From assembly GCA_964639895.1 (NCBI GenBank), contig CAZXEJ010000005.1, forward strand, positions 1 through 64,000: DNA of 64,000 nucleotides, given 5' to 3'. The notes under the pieces were generated by a model. The model did no database searches and was not told the origin of the DNA. It saw nothing but the letters and a program-made list of their open reading frames with translations. This document shows, one piece after another, positions 9,891 through 20,418 of the stretch. This DNA is from CAZXEJ01 sp964639895 (GTDB lineage: Bacteria > Desulfobacterota_D > UBA1144 > Nemesobacterales > JADFKM01). Position 1 is the first letter of the stretch. Each line of letters opens with the position of its first letter. The position numbers and the translations under genes are program-made.

Positions 9891-10595
9891 CGGCCGGGCC
9901 GTGGCGGCTGAAGGCGCGCGCCCCCCACCCGGGGAGGCGGCGAGTGCCGCATGTCTTGCGAGTCTTCCAATCGAGCGCGCCCCGCGTGAGCATCGGCCAG
10001 CGGTACAACACACGCGCCCGGCCCATCCACATCGCCTCAGCGGCGCACGGCCGGAGCCGCACGAATACGCCGGCCACCTTACCGGATACGGAGTAAACCC
10101 TCGCGCCAGAAAAACGCTCCCACGTCCCGATCACACGTGGTCTCCCTCTTCCCGCCCATGGAGGGCTCCGCCCGCTCACCGGACTCGACGGCAACGCCTA
10201 TCCCCGCGACCGTCTCCTTCCCCTCCACCGCAGCCCCCCTGAACAGCGCGCGGGACGGGACGCATAAGCCGCTCCACCCACTCGGCCGAGAATGGAAGCG
10301 GATATTCTCTCCACCCGCGGCAACACGCGTGTCAGGCCGCAGCATCGCACCGCCCACCGGAAGCGGCGGCATCCCTTGAACGGCGGGACCTGGAACACCC
10401 ATCCTCTTTGCGGACGCCCATTCCCCTCTGCACGCCTCGACGCGCTTAGCACTGCATCCGGCAAAAAGAACCCTTTCCCCGCCCGGCGAGGCGGAAGGCG
10501 GCTCTACCACTCGATCGAGATGTAAGAACCCGCACCCCCAGCCTTGTGGGAGGCGACCACCGCTCACCTCACCCCCCCCTGCTACGAACAGGCCT
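9891..10595. other. Intergenic region, no gene recognised
   Basis: 705 GC-rich bases between the converging 3' ends of fbp and fbaB. It contains a CCCGCCC-ATGGAGGGCTCCG hairpin-like element near 10156, which resembles elements in other gaps of the window. No convincing coding frame or T-tract terminator found. Confidence 0.6.
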
Positions 10596-11648
<1,053 letters not shown>

Positions 11649-11661
11649 CGTAACCCCCTCC

Positions 11662-12876
11662 TTACGCGTTCTTCCTACAGTTGAGAATCGATATGCCGGG
11701 GAGTTCCTGCCCGTCCAGAAACACCAGCAGCGCACCGCCGCCGGTGGAGATGTGGGTTATCTCGGAGTCCAACACCTCAGCCTTGCGAAGGGCCGCGATC
11801 GTGTCGCCGCCCCCCACGACTGTCGTGGCCCCTCTCCACGTGGCAAGCGCTACGGCCCGGGCTATGTTGATCGTGCCGGCTGCGAAGTCGTCCAGTTCGA
11901 ACACCCCCATGGGACCGTTCCAGAATATGGTGCCCTGTCCCTTGATGAGCGATGTATAGTAGGCGACCGTCTTGGGTCCTATGTCGAACCCCCTGAAGCC
12001 GGGGGGGATCTTCTCCCCGACGACGATCTTGACGTCGCTCTTCGACCGATGCAGCCCCTCGGCCACCACGTGGTCCACCGGCAAACAGATCTTGTCGCCG
12101 AAGCGCTCCAGCGCCTCTCTGGCCCATTGGACGACGTCGTCGTCCTCGGTGACGGAATCTCCGATGGGCACGCCCTTGGCCTTGAGGAAGGTGTAGGCCA
12201 CGCCCCCTCCGATCAGCACCTTGTCGGCCTTCTCGAGCAGGCTTCTTACGGCGTTTATCTTGTCCTTTATCTTGACGCCTCCTACTATGACCAGATAGGG
12301 GTGTTCGGGGTTCTCCCGGAGCTTGGTCAGCGAGACCAGCTCGCGGTGCACGAGAAACCCTGCGAGCCGCTTGTCGAAGAACTTGGCCATCCCGTAGGTA
12401 GAGGCGTGTGAGCGGTGGGAGGTGCCGAAGGCGTCGTTGACGTATATGTCGGCCAGCTTGCCCAGCTCCCTGCAGAAAGCGGGATCGTTGGCCCGTTCCT
12501 CCTTGTGGAACCGCAGGTTCTCAAGGAGCAGCACCTCGCCCTCGTCCATCTCGTCTATGCACCGTTTGACCTCGTCGCAGATCGACTTGCCTACGAACCG
12601 CACCCTGGCACCGAGCAGCTCCGACAGCCTGTCGGCCACCGGCCGCAGCGAAAGCTCCGGCACCACCCGCCCTCCCGGCCTTCCGAGATGGGATCCCAGC
12701 ACAACCTTCGCGCCGCGCGCTATGAGGTAGTCGATCGTCGGTATGGTCCTTCTTATTCTGTAGTCTTCGCTTATCCGGCCGTCCTTGATGGGAACGTTGA
12801 AGTCGACCCGCACGAACACACGTTTGCCCCTGTATTCGGAGTCAGGCAGGTCGGAGACCACAAGCTTGTCTCTCAT
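11662..12876 (-). CDS. pgk: Phosphoglycerate kinase
   Basis: Reversible transfer between 1,3-bisphosphoglycerate and ADP. 404 residues, full length. Conserved motifs: [46 protein letters not shown], the nucleotide-binding [11 protein letters not shown] and the C-terminal [10 protein letters not shown]...ISTGGGALL. Its ATG overlaps the gap stop codon (ATGA on the minus strand), giving translational coupling. Middle gene of the gap-pgk-fbaB operon. Confidence 0.97.
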   Translation of the reverse strand: MRDKLVVSDLPDSEYRGKRVFVRVDFNVPIKDGRISEDYRIRRTIPTIDYLIARGAKVVLGSHLGRPGGRVVPELSLRPVADRLSELLGARVRFVGKSICDEVKRCIDEMDEGEVLLLENLRFHKEERANDPAFCRELGKLADIYVNDAFGTSHRSHASTYGMAKFFDKRLAGFLVHRELVSLTKLRENPEHPYLVIVGGVKIKDKINAVRSLLEKADKVLIGGGVAYTFLKAKGVPIGDSVTEDDDVVQWAREALERFGDKICLPVDHVVAEGLHRSKSDVKIVVGEKIPPGFRGFDIGPKTVAYYTSLIKGQGTIFWNGPMGVFELDDFAAGTINIARAVALATWRGATTVVGGGDTIAALRKAEVLDSEITHISTGGGALLVFLDGQELPGISILNCRKNA

Positions 12877-13880
12877 AGTCTTGCTCCCACGTACTCGACG
12901 AAATCGACGAGCCTAGAAGAGTAGCCGTACTCGTTGTCGTACCAGGCGAGGACCTTGACCAGGGTGCCGTCCACGACGGAGGTGAGGGAGGCGTCGAATA
13001 TGGCCGAATGGGGATCGCCCACGAAGTCGCAGGAGACAAGCGGCTCATCGACGTAACGCAGGTAGCGAGCGAGCCCTCCGGCGGCGGCCCGTTCGAAGGC
13101 GGCGTTCACCTCTTCGGCCGACGTGGGCGTAGCAACCTCGCAGGAGAAGTCGACGAGTGAGACGTCGGGCGTCGGGACGCGTACGGCGACGGCACTCAGC
13201 TTGCCCTTGAGCTCCGGGAAGACCAGTTCGATGGCGCGGGCGGCCCCGGTCGAGGTGGGGATCATCGACAGGGCGGCGGCCCGGGCGCGGCGCAGGTCGT
13301 TGTGGGGGGCGTCGAGCAGACGCTGGTCGCTGGTGTACGAGTGGACGGTCGACATGTGGCCCCTGCTGACGATAAAGGCGTCGTGGAGCACCTTGACCAG
13401 GATGGCGAAGCAGTTGGTCGTACACGAGGCGGTCGAGAGGACGTGGTGGGATTCGGGGTCATAGTCGGACTCGTTTATACCCATCACGGTGGTGAAATCT
13501 ATCTCTCCCTTGGCCGGGGCGCTTATCACCACCTTGGCCACCGTACCGCCGAGATGGCGGGAGGCCTGATCCCGCGTGCGGAACCGCCCGCTCGCCTCGA
13601 CCACCACCTGAGCACCGGTCTCGCTCCACGGAATGTCGCCCGGATCACGCTCCTGGAACACCTTGACGGCTCTTTCTCCGACGACTATGTGGCCATCCCT
13701 TGCCTCCACGCGGCCCGGGTAGGGGCCGAACACGGAGTCGTACTTGAACAGATGTGCCAGCACATCCGCCTCGGCGACGTCGTTCACCGCCACAACCTCC
13801 ACTCCTTGGCGCCGCTCACAAATGCGGAGTACGTTTCTTCCTATTCTGCCGAACCCGTTGATACCGACCTTGACGGACAT
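12873..13880 (-). CDS. gap: Glyceraldehyde-3-phosphate dehydrogenase
   Basis: NAD(P)-dependent phosphorylating GAPDH. 335 residues. N-terminal Rossmann motif VKVGINGFGRIGRNVLR; active site LSTASCTTNCF with catalytic Cys; later TVHSYTSDQRLLDAPH and the WYDNEYGYSSR C-terminal block. Start set at MSVKVGING; the in-frame extension to 13943 overlaps the promoter and is not family-like. Phylogenetic subtype not determined. First gene of the glycolytic operon, under a TTGATT/TAGACT promoter. Confidence 0.96.
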   Translation of the reverse strand: MSVKVGINGFGRIGRNVLRICERRQGVEVVAVNDVAEADVLAHLFKYDSVFGPYPGRVEARDGHIVVGERAVKVFQERDPGDIPWSETGAQVVVEASGRFRTRDQASRHLGGTVAKVVISAPAKGEIDFTTVMGINESDYDPESHHVLSTASCTTNCFAILVKVLHDAFIVSRGHMSTVHSYTSDQRLLDAPHNDLRRARAAALSMIPTSTGAARAIELVFPELKGKLSAVAVRVPTPDVSLVDFSCEVATPTSAEEVNAAFERAAAGGLARYLRYVDEPLVSCDFVGDPHSAIFDASLTSVVDGTLVKVLAWYDNEYGYSSRLVDFVEYVGARL

Positions 13881-13924
13881 GGAAAACCCCCTGACAGTGG
13901 TCGCCCCTTGGCGTGGAGAGTACA

Positions 13925-13953
13925 AGTCTACCCAAGAAGGCATGCTAAATCAA
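13925..13953 (-). promoter_or_regulatory. Candidate promoter of gap-pgk-fbaB
   Basis: On the minus strand TTGATT (13953-13948), a 17-bp spacer, TAGACT (13930-13925). Expected start near 13918, giving a leader of about 38 nt with a G-rich SD (AGGGGG) ahead of the gap ATG. Confidence 0.5.
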
Positions 13954-14015
13954 GTATCCGCCGCACATAATGCACCATAACCATTGGTTTTTTGGTATCC
14001 TACCATTCCACCGTG

Positions 14016-14050
14016 TTGCAACCGCAGATGATCGCAGATATTGTTAGAAT
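14016..14050 (+). promoter_or_regulatory. Candidate short-leader promoter of argC
   Basis: TTGCAA at 14016-14021, a 17-bp spacer and TATTGT at 14039-14044; TAGAAT at 14045-14050 is an alternative -10. Either puts the transcription start within about 6 nt of the argC ATG at 14056. No SD. Confidence 0.35.
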
Positions 14051-14055
14051 CTGGG

Positions 14056-15096
14056 ATGGAAAATACCAAAGTGGCCGTCTTCGGAGCCACAGGTTACACC
14101 GGGAGCGAGCTCCTGCGCATTCTGCTCCGCCACCCTCACGCAGAGGTGGTCCATGTGACGGCGCACTCAAACGTGGGCAAGGTGCTCGCGGACGTGTTGC
14201 CCCACATGCGCGGCCGCCTCGATCTGACGCTCATGCCTGCCGATGCCGAATCGGTGCCGGACGACGTGGGGCTCGCCTTCCTCGCGCTGCCGCACGGCTC
14301 GTCGGCCCCGGTGGCCAGGGAACTGCTAGAGAAGGGCATACGCGTCGTCGACCTGGGTGCGGACTTCAGGCTGAGCCGCGAACTGTACGAGCAATGGTAC
14401 GTACCCCATCCCTGCCCCGAGCTTCTGGGTGAAGCGGTCTACGGGCTGAGCGAGCTGTTCAAGCCCTCCATACGAAGGGCGCGGCTGGTTGCCAACCCGG
14501 GATGCTACCCCACATCGGCCGTACTCGCCTTGGCGCCCCTCGTCGCAAACGGGATCCTCGCCGACGGCAACGTTGTCGTAGACTCGAAGTCGGGCGTCTC
14601 GGGCGCGGGTAGGACGCAGTCGCTAGCCTACCATTTCTGCGAGGTGAACGAGGGGGTAAGGGCCTACAAAGTGGGCGAGCACCGCCACACACCCGAGATC
14701 GCTTACGCCCTCAAGAGCCGCTTCGGCCGGTGTGTGGCGGTCGAGTTCACCCCGCATCTCATCCCCATGACGCGCGGCATTCTCTCGACCGTGTACGTGG
14801 GGCTTACCGAGAGTCTTGGGACCGAAGAGTTGCTCGCGCTGTACGTGGAGTTTTACGACGGCGAACCCTTCGTACGCATACATCCGCCGGGAATCTACCC
14901 CTCGACGGCGGGCGTGAAGGGGTCGAACTACGCCGACATCGGTCTCCGCGCCGACCCCCGCACGCGCCGCGCCGTCGTGGTGTGCGCCATCGACAACCTG
15001 GTAAAAGGCGCCTCGGGCCAGGCCGTACAGAACATGAACTTGATGCTCGACCTAGATGAGACGACCGCCCTGGACGATGCGCCCCTCTTCCCTTAG
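14056..15096 (+). CDS. argC: N-acetyl-gamma-glutamyl-phosphate reductase
   Basis: NADPH-dependent reduction of N-acetylglutamyl phosphate in arginine synthesis. 346 residues. Dinucleotide-binding VFGATGYTGSELLRILL at the N-terminus, catalytic Cys in NPGCYPTSA, then SGVSGAGR, the His-containing GEHRHTPE and the C-terminal NLVKGASGQAVQNMN. Start at the ATG of MENTKVAVFGATG; an upstream TTG in the same frame is not favoured. No other arg genes adjacent, so it is a dispersed pathway gene. Confidence 0.95.
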   Translation: MENTKVAVFGATGYTGSELLRILLRHPHAEVVHVTAHSNVGKVLADVLPHMRGRLDLTLMPADAESVPDDVGLAFLALPHGSSAPVARELLEKGIRVVDLGADFRLSRELYEQWYVPHPCPELLGEAVYGLSELFKPSIRRARLVANPGCYPTSAVLALAPLVANGILADGNVVVDSKSGVSGAGRTQSLAYHFCEVNEGVRAYKVGEHRHTPEIAYALKSRFGRCVAVEFTPHLIPMTRGILSTVYVGLTESLGTEELLALYVEFYDGEPFVRIHPPGIYPSTAGVKGSNYADIGLRADPRTRRAVVVCAIDNLVKGASGQAVQNMNLMLDLDETTALDDAPLFP

Positions 15097-15132
15097 CCGC
15101 GACTCTTCCCGCCGCGTGAGCGGCCCCTTTCC

Positions 15133-16284
15133 CTATCCGCCGCCCGCCCGCCTTATACGCTCGACGACGGGCGGCAACACCTCGAGCACGCGGCGCACAT
15201 CCGCCTCGGTGGTCCACTTGCCGAGACTTATCCTTATGGAGGAGCGGGCCTCCTCCTCGCCTAGACCCATGGCCAGAAGCACGTGCGAGGCCTCGACGTT
15301 CCCTTCCGAACACGCAGACCCAGTCGATATCTCTATCCCTTCCAGGTCAAGGCTCATAACAAGCGCCTCGCCCGAGACCCCCTCCACGTAGAGGTTGAGC
15401 GTGTTTGGGACGCTTCCCTCGAGATCGCCGTTGATACTCACGCCATCGATCCTCCCTGCGATCCCCTCCCACAGCATCTCCCTCAATCCGCCCACGCGCG
15501 AGGCCTCCTCCCTCCACTCCTCGCTCACGAGCCGCGCCGCCTCCCCCAACCCCACGGCCGCGGCCACGTTCTCCGTGCCGGAACGCAACCCCCGTTCCTG
15601 CCCGCCCCCATGGAGAAGCGGCTCCAGCACCGTGCCGGCACGGACGAACAGCGCCCCCGCCCCCTTGGGGCCGTACACCTTGTGGGCCGAGACCGACAGC
15701 AGGTCGGCGCCCGCGGCATCGACATCGACCTCCACCTTGCCCAAGGCCTGGACGGCGTCCGTGTGGAAAAGCGCGCCGCGGGCATGCGCCACCTCGGCGG
15801 CCTCGGCGACGGGCATCACCATGCCGGTCTCGTTGTTGACCCACATGATGGAGACCAGACGCGTCGAATCGTCCACGGCCCTGCGCAGGGCGTCGATGTC
15901 TACAACGCCGCGCCGGTCCACACCCACGTAGGCGACCTCGTAGCCCAGACGCTCGAGGAACCGGAACGGTTCGAGGACCGAGGCGTGTTCGACGGCCGAA
16001 GTGACGGCCTTGGCCCCGCGCGGGGCGGCAAGCATCACGCCGAGGACGGCTGCGTTGTTGCTCTCGGTACCCCCGGACGTGAACACCACCTCGTCCACCG
16101 CAGCCCCCAGGGCGGCCGCCACCTTCTCCCTGGCCTCGTCCAGCGCGGCCCTCGCCGCGGCTCCCGACGAGTGGATGCTCGAAGGGTTCCCCCAGGTGTG
16201 CTCCAGGCAGTCGCCCACCGCACGGCGCACGCGCTCGTCGAGGGGAGTCGTGGAGTTGTAGTCGAGATAGACGGTCCGATCCAC
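15133..16284 (-). CDS. Cysteine desulfurase, NifS/IscS family
   Basis: PLP enzyme that takes sulfur from cysteine as a persulfide for Fe-S clusters and other sulfur cofactors. About 383 residues. N-terminal VYLDYNSTTPLDERV; PLP-binding lysine in SVSAHKVYGPKGAG; catalytic cysteine in STGSACSEGNVEASHVLLAMG, which matches class I (IscS/NifS) rather than SufS. A GTG start at 16284 is chosen because GGGGAG lies 7 nt upstream; a TTG at 16299 would add five residues and has no SD. Downstream of cysE on the same strand. It is the only desulfurase in the window, so it may also feed the SufBCD scaffold; that is inference. Confidence 0.92.
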   Translation of the reverse strand: MDRTVYLDYNSTTPLDERVRRAVGDCLEHTWGNPSSIHSSGAAARAALDEAREKVAAALGAAVDEVVFTSGGTESNNAAVLGVMLAAPRGAKAVTSAVEHASVLEPFRFLERLGYEVAYVGVDRRGVVDIDALRRAVDDSTRLVSIMWVNNETGMVMPVAEAAEVAHARGALFHTDAVQALGKVEVDVDAAGADLLSVSAHKVYGPKGAGALFVRAGTVLEPLLHGGGQERGLRSGTENVAAAVGLGEAARLVSEEWREEASRVGGLREMLWEGIAGRIDGVSINGDLEGSVPNTLNLYVEGVSGEALVMSLDLEGIEISTGSACSEGNVEASHVLLAMGLGEEEARSSIRISLGKWTTEADVRRVLEVLPPVVERIRRAGGG

Positions 16285-16447
16285 GTGAGCTCTCCCCAAG
16301 CAGTGAAGGTCTCTACCCTGCCCCGGAACGCCCCCAGGCCGGCCGAAGGAGGCTCAACCCCTGCTGGCCCCGACCCTTCTCCCACCCCCGAAGGCCGCCA
16401 CCCTGACGGGCGCCCTACACCGCTTCGCACGAGACTGCCCGCCACCC

Positions 16448-17149
16448 CTACTTGGTCTTTATGGCCGTGAGCCCACGCCCGGCACCCTGCACGCCCTTGC
16501 TCGACGCCGCGGCCTCCAGTTCCTCGAGCCTCTTCTCCAGGGCCTCCACCCTGTCGAGAAGCCTCTCGACCATCCTTTGTTCGGGATCGGGAATCTTGTT
16601 GTGCTCGAGCCCGGGGTAGACGGGGTATTCCTCTTTGAGTACCACCTTGCCCGGGATGCCCACCACCGTGGAGTTGGGGGGGACATCGGATATGACCACC
16701 GAGTTGGCCCCGATGCGGGAGTTCGCCCCCACGGTGAGCGGGCCCAGCACCTTGGCCCCGGCGCCGACGATGACGTTGTCCCCAATGGTGGGGTGGCGCT
16801 TGCCTCGTGTGAAACTGGTTCCTCCGAGCGTGACGCCGTGGTAGATGGTCACGTTGTCCCCGATCTCCGAGGTCTCACCGATCACGACACCCATGCCGTG
16901 GTCGATGAAGAAGCTCCTGCCGATGCGCGCCCCGGGGTGGATCTCGATTCCGGTCAGGAACCGCCCCACGTGGGAGAGGGCGCGTGCGGGCAGCTTGAAG
17001 CCCCGCACCCAGAGCCAGTGTGCAACGCGGTGGAACAGGATGGCGTGGAACCCGGGGTAGGTGAGTATCACTTCAAGCGTGGTCCTGGCGGCGGGATCCC
17101 GCTCGAAGACGGCTTTGATGTCGGACCGGACCAGTTCGAGGAACGCCAT
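16448..17149 (-). CDS. cysE: Serine O-acetyltransferase
   Basis: Makes O-acetylserine for cysteine synthesis. 233 residues. An N-terminal helical part ([24 protein letters not shown]) is followed by the left-handed beta-helix hexapeptide domain: [23 protein letters not shown], then [33 protein letters not shown]. His in DHG and HGVTLGG are the catalytic family residues. The C-terminal ~45 residues are an Asp/Glu/Leu coiled coil not found in shorter SATs. Directly upstream of the cysteine desulfurase, so cysteine supply and its use for sulfur transfer are linked. No SD. Confidence 0.95.
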   Translation of the reverse strand: MAFLELVRSDIKAVFERDPAARTTLEVILTYPGFHAILFHRVAHWLWVRGFKLPARALSHVGRFLTGIEIHPGARIGRSFFIDHGMGVVIGETSEIGDNVTIYHGVTLGGTSFTRGKRHPTIGDNVIVGAGAKVLGPLTVGANSRIGANSVVISDVPPNSTVVGIPGKVVLKEEYPVYPGLEHNKIPDPEQRMVERLLDRVEALEKRLEELEAAASSKGVQGAGRGLTAIKTK

Positions 17150-17154
17150 AGTTA

Positions 17155-17184
17155 AAAGTATTCAGGAATAGAAGGGGAAATCAA
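17155..17184 (-). promoter_or_regulatory. Candidate leaderless promoter of cysE
   Basis: Minus strand TTGATT (17184-17179), an 18-bp spacer, TACTTT (17160-17155), then only 5 nt to the cysE ATG at 17149. No SD present. Confidence 0.4.
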
Positions 17185-17500
17185 AGCGGCCGCACCGCCT
17201 ACGGGCAGGCAAGGGCGGACGGACGAAACCAAACCAAAGGAAGAGTAAAACCGGACGAGCAAACGGAACCGAAGGCGTCCCCTGACGGAGCCACGGGAGA
17301 CGCGATGGATGCAGTCCCAACCCCGAAGCTTGGAGGCTCCATCACCGCCGGCCGAACGTCGCACCTTCCCAAGAGGGGGTCGCACCGCTCGCGGCACATC
17401 CACAACTCAAACACAAGCACCACTTCTTCCACGCCGCCCGGCGAAGACGGGCGCTGCGCTCCGGCAAAAACTCCTTCGTCGCCTCGGGCGGCGTCTATAC

Positions 17501-17529
17501 TTCACCACGTGGGGTAAAAGTTGTAGAAT
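17501..17529 (+). promoter_or_regulatory. Candidate leaderless promoter of the UbiA-type gene
   Basis: TTCACC at 17501-17506, a 17-bp spacer, TAGAAT at 17524-17529 (5 of 6 to consensus). The ATG at 17538 lies 8 nt downstream, so transcription would begin at or next to the start codon. No SD. Confidence 0.5.
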
Positions 17530-17537
17530 TCTTCGAA

Positions 17538-18416
17538 ATGGCCGTTCGTACCTATACCACGCTCAGGCTGCTCCGCCCCCACCACTGGATAAAGAACCTC
17601 CTCGTCCTGGCGCCGCCCTTCTTCGGGGGAACCCTCTTCACCGATCCCGCCCTCATGGGGCGGATGGCGGTGGCGTTCGTCGCGTTCTCGCTTGCCGCCT
17701 CGAGCGGCTACATGATAAACGACGTAGTAGACGTCGAGCGCGACCGCATCCACCCCCGCAACAGGCTCCGGCCTGTTGCCGCGGGAGAAGTGGGAGCGCG
17801 GCGAGCGGTGGCGATTGCGCTGCTGTTACTTGCAGCCTCGCTCGCTGCGGCAGCCGCCCTCGGCACACGTGTCGCGGCACTAGTCGTAAGCTACCTAGTG
17901 CTGCAGCTCTCCTACACCTTCGGCCTCAAGCACGTACCCATCCTGGGTTCGTTCGCCATAGCCCTTGGGTTCGTGTTCCGCATCTCCGTGGGCGGGGCCG
18001 CCTCGGGGGTGGAGATATCCAGCTGGCTCTACCTGACCACGTTCCTCTTGGCGCTGCTCCTCGCATTCGGCAAGAGGAAACACGAGCTCGCACTCGACGA
18101 CCCGGGAGCCTTCCGGGGCGAGCTGGCCCACTACCCGAGCCGCTACGTGGACTATGCCACGGTCATGTTCTCCACGACGGCCCTGGTCACTTATTCGCTC
18201 TACACGGTCGAGCGGGGCCCAAAGGCGTTCATACTGACCGTACCTCTCGCTTGCTACGGCGTCCTCCGCTACCTCTATATTGTCCACACGGGCGTCACCG
18301 GGGACCCCACCGAGGCGCTCGTCACCGACCGGCCCCTTCTCGCTGCCGTGGCCCTATGGGTGGTCCTTACGGCCGCCATCATCCAGTTTCCCGATCTCTT
18401 CGGCTTCCTCCTTTAG
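17538..18416 (+). CDS. UbiA-family polyprenyl transferase, decaprenyl-phosphate phosphoribosyltransferase-like
   Basis: Integral membrane prenyltransferase-fold protein, 292 residues with about eight hydrophobic segments. The N-terminal LLRPHHWIKNLLVLAPPFF block, the Asp motif NDVVDVERDRIHPRNRLRP and the later AFGKRKHEL are characteristic of the branch related to mycobacterial decaprenyl-phosphate phosphoribosyltransferase (Rv3806c), which transfers phosphoribose from PRPP to a polyprenyl phosphate, rather than of quinone prenyltransferases. The product would be a lipid-linked pentose donor. Its 3' end overlaps the facing GT-C/TPR gene by 63 bp. Substrate assignment is from family knowledge; another UbiA activity remains possible. 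Confidence 0.8.
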   Translation: MAVRTYTTLRLLRPHHWIKNLLVLAPPFFGGTLFTDPALMGRMAVAFVAFSLAASSGYMINDVVDVERDRIHPRNRLRPVAAGEVGARRAVAIALLLLAASLAAAAALGTRVAALVVSYLVLQLSYTFGLKHVPILGSFAIALGFVFRISVGGAASGVEISSWLYLTTFLLALLLAFGKRKHELALDDPGAFRGELAHYPSRYVDYATVMFSTTALVTYSLYTVERGPKAFILTVPLACYGVLRYLYIVHTGVTGDPTEALVTDRPLLAAVALWVVLTAAIIQFPDLFGFLL

Positions 18417-20150
18417 CCTGTCCGTAAGGCCCAGAGTCAGTGCCGTCGCCGCTTCCTTCTTGGCGCGGGCGACTTCACCCTGGGCCAGATAGACCTTGGC
18501 CAGCAACAGGTGCGCTCTGGCGTAGCGCGGAGCAAGCTCTAGGGCACGTCCAAGATAGCGGGCCGCAGCGCGCAGCGCTTCTTCCCGGGCCGGGCCGGCC
18601 GACGTCTCGGCCTCTATGTAGCGCAGCAGTCCCAAGTGGTAGTAGGTGCGCATGTAGTGCGGGTCGTAGCGCTCGGCGCGCGTCAATGCGAGGCGGGCCT
18701 TCCGGTATTGGCCCATGTCGATGTATGTGGCGGCCAGATTGTTGGCCGTCACGGCACGGCCGTGGTCGGTATCCACCACCTCGGGCCTGAGCGCGCGCAG
18801 AAACTCGAGGGCGGCCTCCTCGTATCTACCCTCTGCGCGCAGCGCGTAGCCGAGGTTTACGTGCGGAAGCGCGTGCCACGGCGACCTCTCCACCGTATCG
18901 CGCCACAGCACAAGGTCCGAGCGCCAGACGGCCTCCCGGGCCACGGTGAGCCAGCCGAAGAGGACAAGTATGACCACCACCCCGACTGCGGCGGCCGCCC
19001 GGCGGGGTGCGGGCCGCTCGAGCGCCGCGGCCAGCCAGTACCCCACTACCAGCGCCCAACCGGCCGAGGGTATGAACAGGTACCTCTCGGCCACGGGGGT
19101 CGCGGCTATGCCGTACAGGGCGACGAGTGCCGACGGGCCCAGTGCGGCGAGCATCCACCACACGCCGAACGGCGTCACCCTGTCGCCCCGCCTCACGGCG
19201 GCGGCCGTAAGAGCAGCTAGCGCCGCGAGCGAGGCGGCCGAGAGGGCCACGTAGACGGGCGACTCAGGTATGGATACCACGAACGCATTGAACGTGAGCG
19301 GAAAGACGAGCTTGTAGAGGTAGAATCCGTAGACGGCAACGAGCGTGAGGGCTGCCTTGACGAAGCCCTGCAGGGCGGTGAGCGGCTCGGCCCCGCCCGC
19401 CGATGCGGCCTCCAGAGCGGCGGGTGGAAGGTTCATATAATGTCTGCCGCGCAGGTACAGGTAGAGGGCCGTCACCCCCACGTAGAGGGCGAGCGACGCA
19501 ACGGAGCGGCCCCTTCGCAACCCGCCGGCCGCGGCCTCGAAGAACAGGACGGCCAGCGGGAAGGCCACGGCCGCCTCCTTGGACAGCAACGACAGCGCGA
19601 AGCCGAGTGCAGCCCCAGCCACGTATGCGACTCCCGCCGCCCCCGACGCCGACCGACCCTTGGCGTGAAGTGCGAGGGCCAGGAAGAAGAACAGTCCCGC
19701 CAACACGTCAGTCCGTCCCGAGACCCAGGCCACCGATTCTACATGCATGGGATGGAGGGCGAACAGCGCGGCTCCCAGCAACGCCCCGGCCGGTGCCGTG
19801 GACGGAGCAAGCGCGCCCAGCACCAGAAGGAAGGCCGCCCACAGCGCCACCACCGAAGCTCCGTAGAGGACTACGTTCGTAAGGTGGAACCCACGGGGGG
19901 CCCTACCCCACAGGGCACCGTCCACGACGTAGGAGGCGTAGAGAACCGGCCTCCAGTAGCGGGCCATCTTGCTCTCGGCCGGAGGGGGCAGCAACTGGCC
20001 GATCATCCCCCGGGTAGTGAACGTATCGAGGCTCTTCTCTATGACCTCTACGTCGTCCCAGACGAAGCCCCCACGGAGCGAAGGAGCGTAGACGGAGGCG
20101 GCTAGAAGAAAGAGAAAGAGCGACGTGAGAACCTTACGCCCGATGGACAT
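18354..20150 (-). CDS. Multi-spanning membrane protein with C-terminal TPR repeats (GT-C/TMTC-like)
   Basis: 598 residues. An N-terminal signal anchor (LTSLFLFLLAASVYAPSL) is followed by FVWDD and HLTNVVLY, which resemble the first loop of GT-C mannosyltransferases (TMTC/PMT-like), then about ten hydrophobic segments up to about residue 410. The C-terminal ~190 residues contain TPR units, seen in NLGYALRAEGRYEEAALEFLRAL, NNLAATYIDMGQYRKARLAL and YHLGLLRYIEA. Probably transfers sugar from a polyprenyl-phosphate donor on the outer face of the inner membrane; substrate unknown. Start chosen at MSIGRKV, 7 nt after a perfect TATAAT. The tail-to-tail overlap with the UbiA gene hints at paired function or antisense interplay. 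Confidence 0.75.
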   Translation of the reverse strand: MSIGRKVLTSLFLFLLAASVYAPSLRGGFVWDDVEVIEKSLDTFTTRGMIGQLLPPPAESKMARYWRPVLYASYVVDGALWGRAPRGFHLTNVVLYGASVVALWAAFLLVLGALAPSTAPAGALLGAALFALHPMHVESVAWVSGRTDVLAGLFFFLALALHAKGRSASGAAGVAYVAGAALGFALSLLSKEAAVAFPLAVLFFEAAAGGLRRGRSVASLALYVGVTALYLYLRGRHYMNLPPAALEAASAGGAEPLTALQGFVKAALTLVAVYGFYLYKLVFPLTFNAFVVSIPESPVYVALSAASLAALAALTAAAVRRGDRVTPFGVWWMLAALGPSALVALYGIAATPVAERYLFIPSAGWALVVGYWLAAALERPAPRRAAAAVGVVVILVLFGWLTVAREAVWRSDLVLWRDTVERSPWHALPHVNLGYALRAEGRYEEAALEFLRALRPEVVDTDHGRAVTANNLAATYIDMGQYRKARLALTRAERYDPHYMRTYYHLGLLRYIEAETSAGPAREEALRAAARYLGRALELAPRYARAHLLLAKVYLAQGEVARAKKEAATALTLGLTDRLKEEAEEIGKLDDGGRKDHP

Positions 20151-20157
20151 TTGGGAA

Positions 20158-20163
20158 ATTATA
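20158..20163 (-). promoter_or_regulatory. Consensus -10 element 7 nt before the GT-C/TPR gene
   Basis: Perfect TATAAT on the minus strand (20163-20158) with 7 nt to the ATG at 20150, and no SD. No clear -35 at 17 bp. The transcript is predicted to be leaderless. Confidence 0.5.
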
Positions 20164-20418
20164 ACACCCGCCTGCGGGACGACCGCAAACGAAGAGGGAT
20201 GGAGACGCGCGGCCTCTGCGGGGGGAACGTGAACCGCTATTGCATGGACGGCTTGTCTCGGCGCCGTGCGCCATCCCTTCCCCCCACCGACCGGACACAC
20301 GGACGGCGGTATCCCGCCACCACATTGCAGAACGAGAGAGTGGGATACCGGTAGACGCCGCGCAGCAAGATGCTTCTAGGGCGTCCGGAGCCTGCCTGTG
20401 GAATTACCTCCGCCGGGC

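Larger units (their letters stand above)
17150..17537. other. Intergenic region with divergent promoters
   Basis: 388 bases between divergent cysE and the UbiA gene. Candidate promoters lie at both ends. The middle is GC-rich and without a recognisable coding frame. Confidence 0.55.

Noticed and set aside
13981..13996. AACCA-T-TGGTT followed by T-run as a terminator
   Set aside because: Stem too short with a one-base loop, and it lies between divergent promoters.
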